Positions 28,497-37,242 of a stretch of DNA of 64,000 nt are shown here, in pieces. The DNA comes from Verrucomicrobiota bacterium. GTDB lineage: Bacteria; Verrucomicrobiota; Verrucomicrobiia; Opitutales; Opitutaceae. Below the pieces are notes generated by a model. It ran no database searches, had not been told where the DNA came from, and was given only the letters and a program-made list of their open reading frames with translations. The stretch spans positions 124,001 to 188,000 of the forward strand of contig JAEKKV010000012.1 in the NCBI GenBank assembly GCA_019510185.1, given 5' to 3'. The position numbers were made by a program, and so were the translations under genes. Numbering within the stretch: position 1 is the first letter of the stretch; each line of letters opens with the position of its first letter.

Positions 28497-29888
28497 TTAC
28501 CGGCTGAGCTGCGTCTTGAGGAACTCGATGCTGCCGCGAGCGGTGGTGTCCTGCTCCATCATGTTGTCCACGGCTTTGCAGGCGTGGATGACGGTGCCGT
28601 GATCGCGGCCGCCAAAGGCGTCACCGATCTCTTGGAGGGAGTGCTTGGTGAGCGTGCGGGAGAGGTACATGGCAATCTGGCGCGGGATGGCGATGTTGTT
28701 GGGCCGGCGCTTGCTCGTCATGTCGCTGTGGCGGATCTGGTAGTGATCGGCCACGCGTTTCTGGATGATCTCGATGGTGAGCTGGTTTTGCGCCTGCTCC
28801 ATGAGGACGTCCTGGAGGAGCATTTCGGTCGCGGCCAGATCGATGGTCTTGCCGGTGAGGGTGGCGTAGCTGGCGACCTTGATCAGCGCGCCTTCGAGGC
28901 GGCGGATGTTCTTGGAGATGTGCTGGGCGATGAAGTTGGCGACGTTGGCGGGGATGTCGAACTTCAGGGTGGCGGCCTTGGTGCGCAGGATGGCGAGGCG
29001 GGTCTCGAAATCGGGGGCTTGGATGTCGGCGGGGAGCCCCCATTCGAAGCGGGACACGAGACGGGCTTCGAGTTTCTGGATCTCGGAGGCGCGGCGATCG
29101 CTGGAAAGGATGATCTGCTTGGACGACTCGAAGAGGTCGTTGAAGGTGTGGAAGAACTCTTCTTGGATGCGCTCTTTGCCGCTGAGGAACTGCACGTCGT
29201 CGATCAGGAGCACGTCGACATGGCGGTAGCGCTGGCGGAATTTGGTCAACGCGTTCTCTTGCAGGGCTTGGATGAACTCGTTGGTGAATTTTTCCGTGGA
29301 GAGGTAGGCGACCTTGGCACCGGGGTTGGCCTGCAGGATGGCATGGCCGATGGCGTGCATCAGGTGGGTCTTGCCCAAGCCGGTGTCGCCGTAGAGGAAA
29401 AGGGGGTTGTAGGCCTGCGCGGGAGCTTGGGCAACGGCGAGGGCGGCGGCGTGCGCCATCTGGTTGTTGTTGCCGACGACGAAGGTCTCGAAGGTGTTGC
29501 GCGGGTTGAGCGTGCCGGTGTGGGCGCCGCCGCGTTCGTCATAGCGGGCGGCCCGGCGGGGAGCGACGGGCTTGGCGCGGGGGGCGGGGGTTTCCGTCAC
29601 CGCCAGGATGCCGGCGCGGGGGTGGGTGTCGCCGCCGGCCTTCTTCAGCTTGACCGTGAGCAAGCGGCCGGAAGTGAGGCGCAGGCGCTGGACGATCAGA
29701 TCGAGGTAGTTGTCGTTGATCCAGATCGCCGCAAAATCGTTGGGCACGCCCAAAGTGAGGACTTCCTCCGTCGCGTCCAAGCACACGATGGGCTCAAACC
29801 ACAGCTGGTAGACATCCTCCGGAAATAGGCCCTTAAAATCGCTTTTTACGGTTTCCCAAAGGCTCGGAGATGTGACGGCTGAAGACAT
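28497..29888 (-). CDS. dnaA: Chromosomal replication initiator DnaA
   Basis: DnaA binds DnaA boxes and opens the origin. The 463-residue protein has domain I at the start (SLWETVKSDFKGLFPEDVYQLWFEPI), a variable linker, and the AAA+ domain with GDTGLGKTHLMHAIGHA (near residue 170) and VLLIDDVQFL. The C-terminal domain IV carries the box-binding helix GGRDHGTVIHACKAV (near 433). The ATG at 29888 is the first good start. The upstream region holds DnaA-box-like sites, a perfect TATAAT -10 element and an AT-rich stretch. It is followed by the small hypothetical gene at 27887. Confidence 0.97.
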   Translation of the reverse strand: MSSAVTSPSLWETVKSDFKGLFPEDVYQLWFEPIVCLDATEEVLTLGVPNDFAAIWINDNYLDLIVQRLRLTSGRLLTVKLKKAGGDTHPRAGILAVTETPAPRAKPVAPRRAARYDERGGAHTGTLNPRNTFETFVVGNNNQMAHAAALAVAQAPAQAYNPLFLYGDTGLGKTHLMHAIGHAILQANPGAKVAYLSTEKFTNEFIQALQENALTKFRQRYRHVDVLLIDDVQFLSGKERIQEEFFHTFNDLFESSKQIILSSDRRASEIQKLEARLVSRFEWGLPADIQAPDFETRLAILRTKAATLKFDIPANVANFIAQHISKNIRRLEGALIKVASYATLTGKTIDLAATEMLLQDVLMEQAQNQLTIEIIQKRVADHYQIRHSDMTSKRRPNNIAIPRQIAMYLSRTLTKHSLQEIGDAFGGRDHGTVIHACKAVDNMMEQDTTARGSIEFLKTQLSR

Positions 29889-29924
29889 GGACGAAAAGGA
29901 CGGAAGAGAAGGACGGGCTGAAGA

Positions 29925-29933
29925 TTATTCACA
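29925..29933 (+). promoter_or_regulatory. DnaA box (TTATTCACA)
   Basis: TTATTCACA matches the DnaA box consensus TTATNCACA. It lies 37 bp upstream of the dnaA start codon and may serve autoregulation or origin function. Confidence 0.55.
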
Positions 29934-30068
29934 CTGCACAATCAGGGGCGGTCGAAAGCACGTCGGAGCGGGAGCGGTTCAAGATCAAGCCAGTCAAAAA
30001 AGGGGGACGGATCATCGAAAAATAAGGAGGGGTAAAGGGTATGTAAATATGTAGCTGATGATCAGTAT

Positions 30069-30074
30069 ATTATA
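30069..30074 (-). promoter_or_regulatory. Candidate -10 box of dnaA promoter (TATAAT)
   Basis: On the minus strand this reads TATAAT, a perfect -10 element. The -35 position, 17 bp upstream, is TTCGGC, a weak match. A transcript from here would have a leader of roughly 170 nt before dnaA. Confidence 0.4.
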
Positions 30075-30209
30075 CGGGCGCTGGCCAAGAGGCCGAACCG
30101 GGACTCGCTGAGGACGTGGGAAAGAACTGCCGAAACTGCTCGGGTGAAAAGGACGGGGATGCAATAACGTTGAAGGCGAAAAGGGTTTCAAGAGCAACTT
30201 TCCGACAAG

Positions 30210-30234
30210 TTATTCACACCCTCTTTGCGGATAA
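30210..30234 (+). promoter_or_regulatory. DnaA-box pair
   Basis: TTATTCACA at 30210-30218 matches the DnaA box. On the opposite strand, 30226-30234 reads TTATCCGCA, one base off TTATCCACA. The two face each other across 7 bp. Confidence 0.5.
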
Positions 30235-30290
30235 GTTTTTGTGTTTTTTTGTTGCCACCGTGGCGCCGTTTTCGGGCCAAAGGCAAAAAT

Positions 30291-30306
30291 GTTACAGTGA
30301 TGTAAC
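30291..30306. promoter_or_regulatory. GTTACA-GTGA-TGTAAC palindrome
   Basis: Perfect 6-bp arms with a 4-bp spacer form a site typical of a dimeric regulator. It lies between ispG and dnaA, near the DnaA-box cluster. The regulator is not identified. Confidence 0.35.
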
Positions 30307-30351
30307 GAAGGGGGCATTACAGGACGAAAATCTCCTCTCAAAACGTGTCGG

Positions 30352-30383
30352 GGGACGGGCACTACGCGGCGGAACCCCGTCCC
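30352..30383 (-). terminator. Hairpin downstream of ispG
   Basis: GGGACGGG (30352-30359) and CCCGTCCC (30376-30383) form an 8-bp stem around a 16-nt loop, 25 bp beyond the ispG stop. There is no T-run directly after it on the minus strand, so termination is uncertain. Confidence 0.35.
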
Positions 30384-30408
30384 GCCGCGCGCGTCGCTGA
30401 GCTTCGGG

Positions 30409-32439
30409 TTATGCGACAGTTACGGGAGAGGGATCGACCCATTTCCCATGTTCCTTGATGAGGGCAATTAAGCGGGCGTCCGCTTCCGCCTGGGGAATAT
30501 TATACTGAACGCAGGATTTGCCGACGTAGAGATTGATCTTGCCCGGGGCGCCGCCCACGTAGCCGAAGTCGGCGTCGGCCATCTCTCCGGGGCCGTTCAC
30601 GATGCAGCCCATGATGGCGAGTTTCACGCCCTTGAGATGGCCGGTCTGGGCGCGAATGCGCTGCGTGGTCGTCTGCAGGTCGAAGAGGGTGCGGCCGCAC
30701 GAGGGGCAGGCGACAAACTCCGTCTTGGAAATGCGCGCGCCGGCGCCCTGCAGGACGTTGTAGGTGAGGCGGGTGGCGCGGGTGGCGTCGGTCTCGGTTT
30801 CGATGCTCGCGAGATCCCCGAGTCCGTCGCAGAGCAGCGAGCCGGTGAGGATGGCGGCGTCGAGGAGCTTGGAGAGAAAACTCGCGTCGCCGCGCACGGC
30901 GGTCGCGGCGGTGTTGCGCACCCAGAGCGGAGCGCGCGACCCGATGGTGCGCAGTTGTTCGGCGAGCGCGCGATAGGCGCCGGTGGGATGGCCCGCATTC
31001 GCGAACCGGGCGCCGAGAGTGAAGAGAAGACGGTCATCGCCGAGGGAACGCAGCGCGGGGGCGAGCGCGGCGAGATCGGCGGCGGTGCCGGCGATCGCGA
31101 GAAATTGTTCGTGGTGGCGGACATGCCGGGCGAACGCCGTGAGCGCTCCGTCTTCGCCGTCGGTAAATTCCCGGAGGAGGACGATGGCAGTTTTTCCTCC
31201 GGAGAGGGCGGCCACGTCGGCGATGGAAAGCGCGGGGGCGAGTTCGAGAACGAAGAAGCGGGGCGGAGCCGGCAGGGTCGTGACGATGTGTTGAAATGCG
31301 GCGAGATCGGCGGCGGTGGCGACGGGCACGAGCAGGCCTTCGGCGGGAGTGTCGGCGAGACGGGGCGAGGCGAGTTGCGCGGCGGTCTCGGCGAGCGCCG
31401 CCACGGAGGGGACGCGCACGATGACGCGCGGCGGCTGTTCCGGACCGACGAGGCAGTTGTCGGCCAGGGCAAGCCCGGCGGTTTCCCGCTTCGTGAAGTG
31501 AAACGGGTCGATGCTGTCCGGCGCGGGACTCGCGATTGGAGATTTTTGATTTCCCCACAACGACATCGCTTTGTCCGCGAGGGCGCGCGCGACGGGAACC
31601 TCGTAAACGCTGTCCTCGGTGAGCGAGACACGAATCGTGTCGCCGAGGCCGTCGAAGAGCAGCGAACCGATGCCGATGGCGCTCTTGATGCGGCCGTCCT
31701 CGCCATCGCCCGCTTCGGTCACGCCGAGGTGCAGCGGGTAGTGCATGTCCTCTCCCTTCATGCGGGCGGTGAGCAGGCGGTAGGCCTCGATCATGACCTT
31801 GGGATTGGAGGACTTCATCGAGAGGATCATCTGCTTGAAGCCGTGGGACTCGGCGATGCGGAGGAATTCGAGGGCGCTCTCGACCATGCCGAGCGGCGTG
31901 TCGCCGTAACGGTTCATGATGCGGTCGGAAAGCGAGCCGTGGTTGGTGCCGATGCGGAGGGCGCGGCCCAGCGTCTTGGCGCGGAGCACGAGCGGAGAAA
32001 ACGAGTCGTGAAGCCGCTGCAACTCCTGCTCGTAGTCGGCGTCGGTGTACTCCTTGACCGCGAACTTTTTCTTGTCGGCGTAGTTGCCCGGGTTGACGCG
32101 GATTTTTTCAACGTGCTCGACCGCTTCCATCGCGGCCTGCGGGAGGAAGTGAATGTCGGCCACGAGCGGGATATGGCCGAAGCCGGCGGCGGTGAACTGC
32201 GCGCGGATGTCCTTGAGGCAGCGGGCGGCCTGAACGTTGGGGGCGGTGATGCGTACGATCTCGCAGCCCACCTCGGCGAGGGCGATCGACTGCCGGACGG
32301 TCGCGGCGACGTCCTGCGTGTCGCTGGTGGTCATCGACTGGACGCGGACGGGATTGGATCCGCCGACGCCGACCTGGCCGACCTTTACTTCAAGGGTGGG
32401 CCGGCGGACGGTGTGAAAACGAGAGGCGCAGTAGGACAT
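30409..32439 (-). CDS. ispG: 4-hydroxy-3-methylbut-2-enyl-diphosphate synthase, long form
   Basis: IspG (GcpE) reductively converts MEcPP to HMBPP in the MEP isoprenoid pathway, using a [4Fe-4S] cluster. At 676 residues this is the long, three-domain form seen in Chlamydiae, Verrucomicrobia and plants, with an extra middle domain. The N-terminal TIM barrel starts RRPTLEVKVGQVGVGG, and the C-terminal Fe-S domain holds cluster Cys residues in ACPSCGRT and MGCIVNGPGE. In the middle domain, the segment SLWGNQKSPIASPAPDSIDPF carries a heptad-repeat insertion (31526-31553). The ATG is at 32439. It is the last gene of the uppS-cdsA-dxr-rseP-ispG run. Confidence 0.95.
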   Translation of the reverse strand: MSYCASRFHTVRRPTLEVKVGQVGVGGSNPVRVQSMTTSDTQDVAATVRQSIALAEVGCEIVRITAPNVQAARCLKDIRAQFTAAGFGHIPLVADIHFLPQAAMEAVEHVEKIRVNPGNYADKKKFAVKEYTDADYEQELQRLHDSFSPLVLRAKTLGRALRIGTNHGSLSDRIMNRYGDTPLGMVESALEFLRIAESHGFKQMILSMKSSNPKVMIEAYRLLTARMKGEDMHYPLHLGVTEAGDGEDGRIKSAIGIGSLLFDGLGDTIRVSLTEDSVYEVPVARALADKAMSLWGNQKSPIASPAPDSIDPFHFTKRETAGLALADNCLVGPEQPPRVIVRVPSVAALAETAAQLASPRLADTPAEGLLVPVATAADLAAFQHIVTTLPAPPRFFVLELAPALSIADVAALSGGKTAIVLLREFTDGEDGALTAFARHVRHHEQFLAIAGTAADLAALAPALRSLGDDRLLFTLGARFANAGHPTGAYRALAEQLRTIGSRAPLWVRNTAATAVRGDASFLSKLLDAAILTGSLLCDGLGDLASIETETDATRATRLTYNVLQGAGARISKTEFVACPSCGRTLFDLQTTTQRIRAQTGHLKGVKLAIMGCIVNGPGEMADADFGYVGGAPGKINLYVGKSCVQYNIPQAEADARLIALIKEHGKWVDPSPVTVA
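31526..31553. repeat. Heptad repeat inside ispG
   Basis: Four 7-nt units in phase (plus-strand GGACTCG, CGATTGG, AGATTTT, TGATTTC) lie inside the coding sequence. They code for an Asn/Gln/Lys-containing stretch between AMSLWG and DPFHF. Confidence 0.5.
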
Positions 32440-32467
32440 GGTGATGGCCGGGCCAGCGGCCCGGAAC

Positions 32468-32502
32468 GACCAATGACCAAGGTCGAATGACCAATGTCAA
32501 AC
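32468..32502. repeat. GACCAAT heptad repeat between ispG and rseP
   Basis: Five consecutive 7-nt units in phase, three of them GACCAAT or GACCAAG. They lie upstream of ispG and just before a GGCCGG/CCGGCC hairpin at about 32516-32534. The word also occurs at 11246 and 55171. Confidence 0.7.
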
Positions 32503-32534
32503 CCTGCGCGGCGGCCGGTGGGCCGCCGGCCGGC

Positions 32535-33971
32535 TCACGGCTTGGCCGGAGCGACGGCTTCTGCTTCGGGCTTGGCGGCGTGGCTGTCGCGAATCCAGCG
32601 GCGGCTGTCGAAATAAAGCACGTACATCATCAACGAAAACAAGAGCACCATGAACACGCTTTGAGTGGTGGCGATCAACTGGGCGGGAAGGGCGCGTCCC
32701 CGTAATTTGGCGATGGTGGCAAACAACATATGACCGCCATCCAGCACGGGGATGGGCAGGAGGTTGAGGATCGCCAGATTGACGTTGATGAGGATCGTGA
32801 ACCAAAGGACGAGGCGGATATCGACTTGGGCGAGCGAATGAAAGCCACGGGCAATGCCGATGGGACCGCTGAGCTTGGAAAAGCCCACGTCTGACTTGGG
32901 GCTAAACAGGGCGCCGCGTACGCGCCACACGCTGGTGGCATCATCGAACAATTGTCTGAAGGGTGACGGGTGGATGACGATGAGATCGTTGCGATATTCG
33001 ACGCCGATAAAATAGGCGCCGGCCGGCGAGCCGGGAATGGCACGAAGTTGGGGAGCAAGATTGATCTGTAACAAGCGGGAGTCCCGTTCGATTTCCAAAA
33101 CGATCGGCCGGCCTTCGGAAGCCTGCAGGCGCTTGTACAACGCTTCGCGTTGGAAAACCGGCTGACCGTCCACGGCCATCAGCTTGTCTCCCGAAAGGAT
33201 ATTCGCGGAAGCAGCCGGAGAATTGGGCAGCACCTTGGCTACGCTCATGTCGTCCGCAGGCTCCACGCCGATCGTGCGCAAACCTTCTTCGCCCGAGAGT
33301 CGGGGGTGGATGACGGTATCCATCAAGCGGCCGGCACGTTCAATCGTAAGCAGAGCAGTCCGGCGGCCATCGGCTTCGCGTTCGCTGCCGGTCGCAAGAG
33401 TTTGGGTAAAGCTCATCCAGTTGTTCACGGACTTTCCATCGACCGCTTTGATGATATCCCCGGCTTGCAGTCCTGCTTCCGACGCCGGGCTGCGCACCTC
33501 GGGTCCGTCAACGGGCTTGATGGTCGGGAGAACCTCGCCGATTTGAGTGGTGTTGAGGCTGTAGGTGGTCGGCTGACCTGCGATCCACACGATGCAGGCC
33601 AGGACGAAGGCGAAGATCACGTTGCAGACCACGCCGGCACCGGCGACGATCATCTTGGTGGCGTAAGTGGGCGCGGGCAGGGCTTTGACATCCGCGGTGC
33701 TCTCACCCTCGATGCCACGCATATCGGCGAGTTGAGGAAGGGCCACATAACCGCCGAGCGGAAGCCAGGAGAGGCGATATTCGACGCCATCTTTGCCGCG
33801 CCACGAAAAGATTTTCGGGCCAAAGCCGATGGAGAAACGCTCCACCACCATGCCCCGCCGGCGGGCGGCGATGAAGTGGCCGAGCTCATGGACGAAGATC
33901 GAACCGCCGAAAAAGATGACGATGAGCAGGACCGACCAGAGATTGGAGAGAAGCGATTGAAGGAGGTCCAC
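32535..33971 (-). CDS. rseP: RIP metalloprotease RseP (M50 site-2 protease)
   Basis: This 478-residue intramembrane protease would cut membrane-anchored regulators such as anti-sigma factors. The zinc site HELGH is near residue 29 (VHELGHFIAARR), and the second zinc ligand lies in LPIPVLDGGHM near residue 413. Two PDZ-like periplasmic segments lie between (about 125-350). Translation starts at a GTG at 33971, 18 bp after the dxr stop. In bacteria this gene is often grouped with dxr, cdsA and uppS, as here. Confidence 0.93.
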   Translation of the reverse strand: MDLLQSLLSNLWSVLLIVIFFGGSIFVHELGHFIAARRRGMVVERFSIGFGPKIFSWRGKDGVEYRLSWLPLGGYVALPQLADMRGIEGESTADVKALPAPTYATKMIVAGAGVVCNVIFAFVLACIVWIAGQPTTYSLNTTQIGEVLPTIKPVDGPEVRSPASEAGLQAGDIIKAVDGKSVNNWMSFTQTLATGSEREADGRRTALLTIERAGRLMDTVIHPRLSGEEGLRTIGVEPADDMSVAKVLPNSPAASANILSGDKLMAVDGQPVFQREALYKRLQASEGRPIVLEIERDSRLLQINLAPQLRAIPGSPAGAYFIGVEYRNDLIVIHPSPFRQLFDDATSVWRVRGALFSPKSDVGFSKLSGPIGIARGFHSLAQVDIRLVLWFTILINVNLAILNLLPIPVLDGGHMLFATIAKLRGRALPAQLIATTQSVFMVLLFSLMMYVLYFDSRRWIRDSHAAKPEAEAVAPAKP

Positions 33972-33989
33972 GGGAGAAGGGGCGGGAGG

Positions 33990-35171
33990 CTAGGGCTGAA
34001 AAGCGAGGGTGGTGTGTTGCGCGATGCGGCGGGCGTCAGCGTCCACGGCTAGGACTGCGGGAAGGTCGGCGGGTTCAAAGGATGCAAGGGTCTGCAATGT
34101 CTTATCCACGACTTGCGGAATCGCAAGGAACGGGATTTTTCCGCCGAGGAACGCGGCGACGGCGATCTCGTTGGCGGCGTTGTAAACCGCTGGGGCCGTG
34201 CCGCCCGCGTGCATGACCTCGCGGGCCAGCCGCAGCATCGGAAAACGCACGTCGTCGGCCGGGCGGAACTCGAGCGAAAAGAGCTTGGCGAGGTCGAGCG
34301 GCGTTTCAACGCCCGGTGCCCGCATCGGATGCAGCAAGGCATGCTGGATGGGAAACGTCATCGAGGGCGGGCAGAGCTGGGCGAGCATGGCGCCGTCGGT
34401 GAACTCGACCAGCGCGTGCACGATGCTTTGCGGGTGCACCACGGCGTGGCATTGTTCGGCGCGCAAGCCGAAGAGGCACTGCGCCTCGATGAGTTCGAGT
34501 CCCTTGTTGGCGAGGGTGGCGGAATCGACCGTGATCTTGGGCCCCATCGACCAGTTGGGGTGCTTCAGAGCGTCGGCGGGGGTGGCGTGCGCGAGTTTCT
34601 CCGCCGGCCAGTCGCGGAACGCGCCGCCGCTGGCGGTCAGGATGATGCGGGAGACATCGGCCGAGGGGTGGCCCTGGATGCACTGGAAAACGGCGTTGTG
34701 CTCGCTGTCGACGGGCAGGAGCTTCGCACCGCTCGCCCGGGCGGCGGCCATGACGAACTTGCCCGCGAGCACGAGGATTTCCTTCGAGGCGAGGGCAAGG
34801 TCCTTGCCGGCGGCGAGCGCGGCGAGCGCAGGCTCGAGGCCGGTGGTGCCGACGACGGCCACGAGCACGGTGTCGGCTTCCGGGAGTTGTGCGAGGAAGG
34901 TGAGTCCGCCGAGCCCGGCGTGCAGGGCGACTCCGGCCGGAAATGCGCCGGAGGCCCGGGCGGCGGCATGGGCGGACGGATCGAACAGCGCGACATGACG
35001 CACCCCGGGATGCGCGCGCGCAATCTCGGCGAGCCGGACGTGATTGGAACAGGCGGCGATGCCGACGAGTTCGAGTTTGTCGGGGTGCGCGGAAATGACG
35101 CGCAGGGTGCTTTCGCCGATGGAGCCGGTGGCGCCGAGGAGGACGATGCGTTTACGGGAGGAGGAGGCCAT
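33990..35171 (-). CDS. dxr: 1-deoxy-D-xylulose 5-phosphate reductoisomerase
   Basis: Dxr (IspC) rearranges and reduces DXP to MEP, the second step of the MEP pathway. The 393-residue protein begins MASSSRKRIVLLGATGSIGES (NADPH-binding GATGSIG near residue 13). It carries the metal and substrate motifs LPVDSEHNAVFQ and LTASGGAFRDWPAEKL, and KMTVDSATLANKGLE appears as PKITVDSATLANKG. The ATG at 35171 is favoured; the longer start at 35195 is not family-like. It follows cdsA by 48 bp. Confidence 0.96.
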   Translation of the reverse strand: MASSSRKRIVLLGATGSIGESTLRVISAHPDKLELVGIAACSNHVRLAEIARAHPGVRHVALFDPSAHAAARASGAFPAGVALHAGLGGLTFLAQLPEADTVLVAVVGTTGLEPALAALAAGKDLALASKEILVLAGKFVMAAARASGAKLLPVDSEHNAVFQCIQGHPSADVSRIILTASGGAFRDWPAEKLAHATPADALKHPNWSMGPKITVDSATLANKGLELIEAQCLFGLRAEQCHAVVHPQSIVHALVEFTDGAMLAQLCPPSMTFPIQHALLHPMRAPGVETPLDLAKLFSLEFRPADDVRFPMLRLAREVMHAGGTAPAVYNAANEIAVAAFLGGKIPFLAIPQVVDKTLQTLASFEPADLPAVLAVDADARRIAQHTTLAFQP

Positions 35172-35219
35172 CGCGCGTGGGTGGGATTGCCACAAGGACT
35201 TGCCTTGGCGGCCGGAGGC

Positions 35220-36038
35220 TTACAGCAGGCTGAACACCACGAAGCCCGCCGGCGCGGTGAGGATCAGGCTGTCCGAAAGATCGAACACGCCGCCGATGCC
35301 GGGGATGGTCTGGCCGGCGTCCTTGGTGTCGGCGCGGCGCTTGATGATTGATTCAACCAAGTCCGACACAATGGCGAGCGCGGCCAGAGGCGCGGCAATG
35401 GCCGCGGCCAGCAGGGGCGTGAAACCGGCGGGGAGCTCGTGCGGAAGGAAATAGGCGATGCCGGCGCCGATGGCGGCGGAGGTGAGCACGCCGCCGGCCG
35501 CGCCTTCCCAAGTTTTCTTGGGGCTGATGCCGGGGGCCATCTTGTGTTTGCCGAAGGCGAGGCCGGTGAGAAGCGCGCCCACGTCGCAGAATTTCGAGAC
35601 GGCGATGAGCCAGATCGCGAGGACGAGGCCGGTGTGGGGGTGCGGCGCGTCGATGCGGATGATACGCACGAGGAACTGCAGCATGAACGGCACGTAAACC
35701 AGGCCGAAGAGCGTCCACGCGAGCGTTTCCACGCGGTTGTGCGGCTCGCGTTCGCCGAGGATCCGCAGGGCGAAGACCACGACGGCGAGGGCGAGCAGGT
35801 TTTCCGGCGAGGCCAAAGCCGGGAAGTAGGCCGGCGCGAGCGTGATGAGGGCGCCGAGGATCAGCCCGAGACGGTCGAACGGATCCATGCCCATGCGCTT
35901 GAGCATCTGGTAGAACTCGCGCTGCGTGAGCACACTGATGGCGGTGAGGAGCCAGATGCCGCCGGTCGTGCCGAACCAGCCGATGCAGACGAGGACAATG
36001 GTCCAGAGGAGGAGCGTGCTGAAGATGCGTTTGCCCAC
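35220..36038 (-). CDS. cdsA: Phosphatidate cytidylyltransferase
   Basis: CdsA makes CDP-diacylglycerol from phosphatidate and CTP for phospholipid synthesis. The 272-residue membrane protein has about seven helices and the C-terminal family signature SIIKRRADTKDAGQTIPGIGGVFDLSDSL, here given as SIIKRRADTKDAG. A GTG start at 36038 begins MGKRIFSTLLLWTIV. It lies directly after uppS, with 6 bp between the stop and start region, so they are co-transcribed. Confidence 0.95.
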   Translation of the reverse strand: MGKRIFSTLLLWTIVLVCIGWFGTTGGIWLLTAISVLTQREFYQMLKRMGMDPFDRLGLILGALITLAPAYFPALASPENLLALAVVVFALRILGEREPHNRVETLAWTLFGLVYVPFMLQFLVRIIRIDAPHPHTGLVLAIWLIAVSKFCDVGALLTGLAFGKHKMAPGISPKKTWEGAAGGVLTSAAIGAGIAYFLPHELPAGFTPLLAAAIAAPLAALAIVSDLVESIIKRRADTKDAGQTIPGIGGVFDLSDSLILTAPAGFVVFSLL

Positions 36039-36044
36039 GGGAAT

Positions 36045-36788
36045 TTAGGAGGTTGCGGCAGGTTTGAGTTGATCGCTGGTCTGGCCGAAGCGGCGTTCGC
36101 GCCGGGCGTAGACGTCCACGGCGGCGGCGAGATCCTCCTTGGTGAAGTCGGGCCAGAGGACGGGCGTGAAAACGAATTCTGCGTAAGCGGCTTGGAGCAG
36201 GAGGAAATTGCTGATGCGCATCTCGCCGGAGGTGCGGATGACGAGATCGGGATCGGGAATGGCGGCCGTGTAAAGGTGGCGGCTGAAACTTTCCCAAGAG
36301 CTGTCGTTCAGACTGGCCTGTCCGGAGGCGACGGCGGCGGCGTAGGCGCGGGCGGCGTCAACCACCTCGGTGCGTGCGCCGTAGTTGAGGGCGAGGACGA
36401 GCGTGTGACCGGTGAATCCGGCGGTTGCCTCGACGGCCTTCTGCAAGTGGATACGCACGGTTTCCGGCAAGTCCTGAGTGCGGCCGATGGTGAGCAGGCG
36501 GACCTTGTCCTTCACGAGGCCGGCCAGCTCCTTTTTGAGGAAATATTCCAACAGGCCCATGAGCGCGCCGACCTCGGCCTGGGGACGCTTCCAATTTTCA
36601 ACCGAAAAGGCGTAAAGCGTGATGTAACGGATGCCCAGCTCGCGGCTTGCGGTGATGATGCTGCGCACGGTCTCCACTCCGCGCCGGTGGCCCTCGATGC
36701 GAGGCAATCCCCGTTGTTTGGCCCAACGTCCATTGCCGTCCATGATGATGGCGACGTGGGTGGGAATGGAAGCGGGCGAGGAGGACAT
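36045..36788 (-). CDS. uppS: Isoprenyl transferase (undecaprenyl diphosphate synthase)
   Basis: UppS builds the C55 carrier lipid for peptidoglycan and LPS synthesis by cis-prenyl transfer. From the ATG at 36788 the 247-residue protein has the catalytic IIMDGNGRWAKQRGL (Asp near residue 16). It then shows HRRGVETVR, YAFSVENWKRP and the late VIRTSGEMRISNFLLLQAAYAEFVF. Longer in-frame starts upstream are not family-like. It opens the envelope and isoprenoid run. Confidence 0.96.
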   Translation of the reverse strand: MSSSPASIPTHVAIIMDGNGRWAKQRGLPRIEGHRRGVETVRSIITASRELGIRYITLYAFSVENWKRPQAEVGALMGLLEYFLKKELAGLVKDKVRLLTIGRTQDLPETVRIHLQKAVEATAGFTGHTLVLALNYGARTEVVDAARAYAAAVASGQASLNDSSWESFSRHLYTAAIPDPDLVIRTSGEMRISNFLLLQAAYAEFVFTPVLWPDFTKEDLAAAVDVYARRERRFGQTSDQLKPAATS

Positions 36789-36924
36789 GCAGGCGAACGG
36801 GCAGTTAGGGCGGGGCGAAGGGCTTTGACAAGCCGCCAGCAAGTCCGGGGACGGCAAAAGCGGCCGGTGGCGAGAATGCAACGGGGCGGGTTGACGAACC
36901 CTTTTGGACGCAGGACAGTAGAGC

Positions 36925-37221
36925 ATGCGCTCCCAACCGCTCGCGCCGGAAGAAATCACCGAGGCGTTGTCCGCCTTGCCTGGCTGGACGTTTCAGGATG
37001 ATGCGCTGGTGAAGACGTACACGTTTGGCAGTTTCCGGGAGGCGTTGAGCTTCATGGTGCGCGTGGGTTTTGAAGCCGAGGCGCTGAACCACCATCCGGA
37101 GTGGACCAACGTCTATAATCGCGTGGCCATCCGGCTCAACACGCACGATGCCGGCGGCAAGGTCACGGCGAAGGATTTGGAGCTGGCGCGTCGCATCCAC
37201 GCGATCGCATGGATCGAGTGA
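36925..37221 (+). CDS. phhB: 4a-hydroxytetrahydrobiopterin dehydratase
   Basis: This 98-residue protein dehydrates the carbinolamine form of a pterin cofactor and belongs to the PCD/DCoH family. The active-site histidines lie in EALNHHPEWTNVYNRVAIRLNTHDAGG, with the start near MRSQPLAPEEIT. It is not beside a phenylalanine hydroxylase gene. Many bacteria use it with molybdopterin or other pterins, so the partner cannot be stated. Confidence 0.9.
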   Translation: MRSQPLAPEEITEALSALPGWTFQDDALVKTYTFGSFREALSFMVRVGFEAEALNHHPEWTNVYNRVAIRLNTHDAGGKVTAKDLELARRIHAIAWIE

Positions 37222-37242
37222 CCGGCGGCCGGCCGCTGCGGG

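Larger units (their letters stand above)
29934..30290. other. Candidate replication origin / dnaA control region
   Basis: This long non-coding stretch upstream of dnaA holds an AT-rich block (30038-30074, with TATATTATA-like sequence), a perfect box at 30210 and a one-mismatch box at 30226. With the box at 29925, it makes a small cluster. Origins often lie beside dnaA, which supports the idea; no GC-skew test was possible. Confidence 0.4.
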
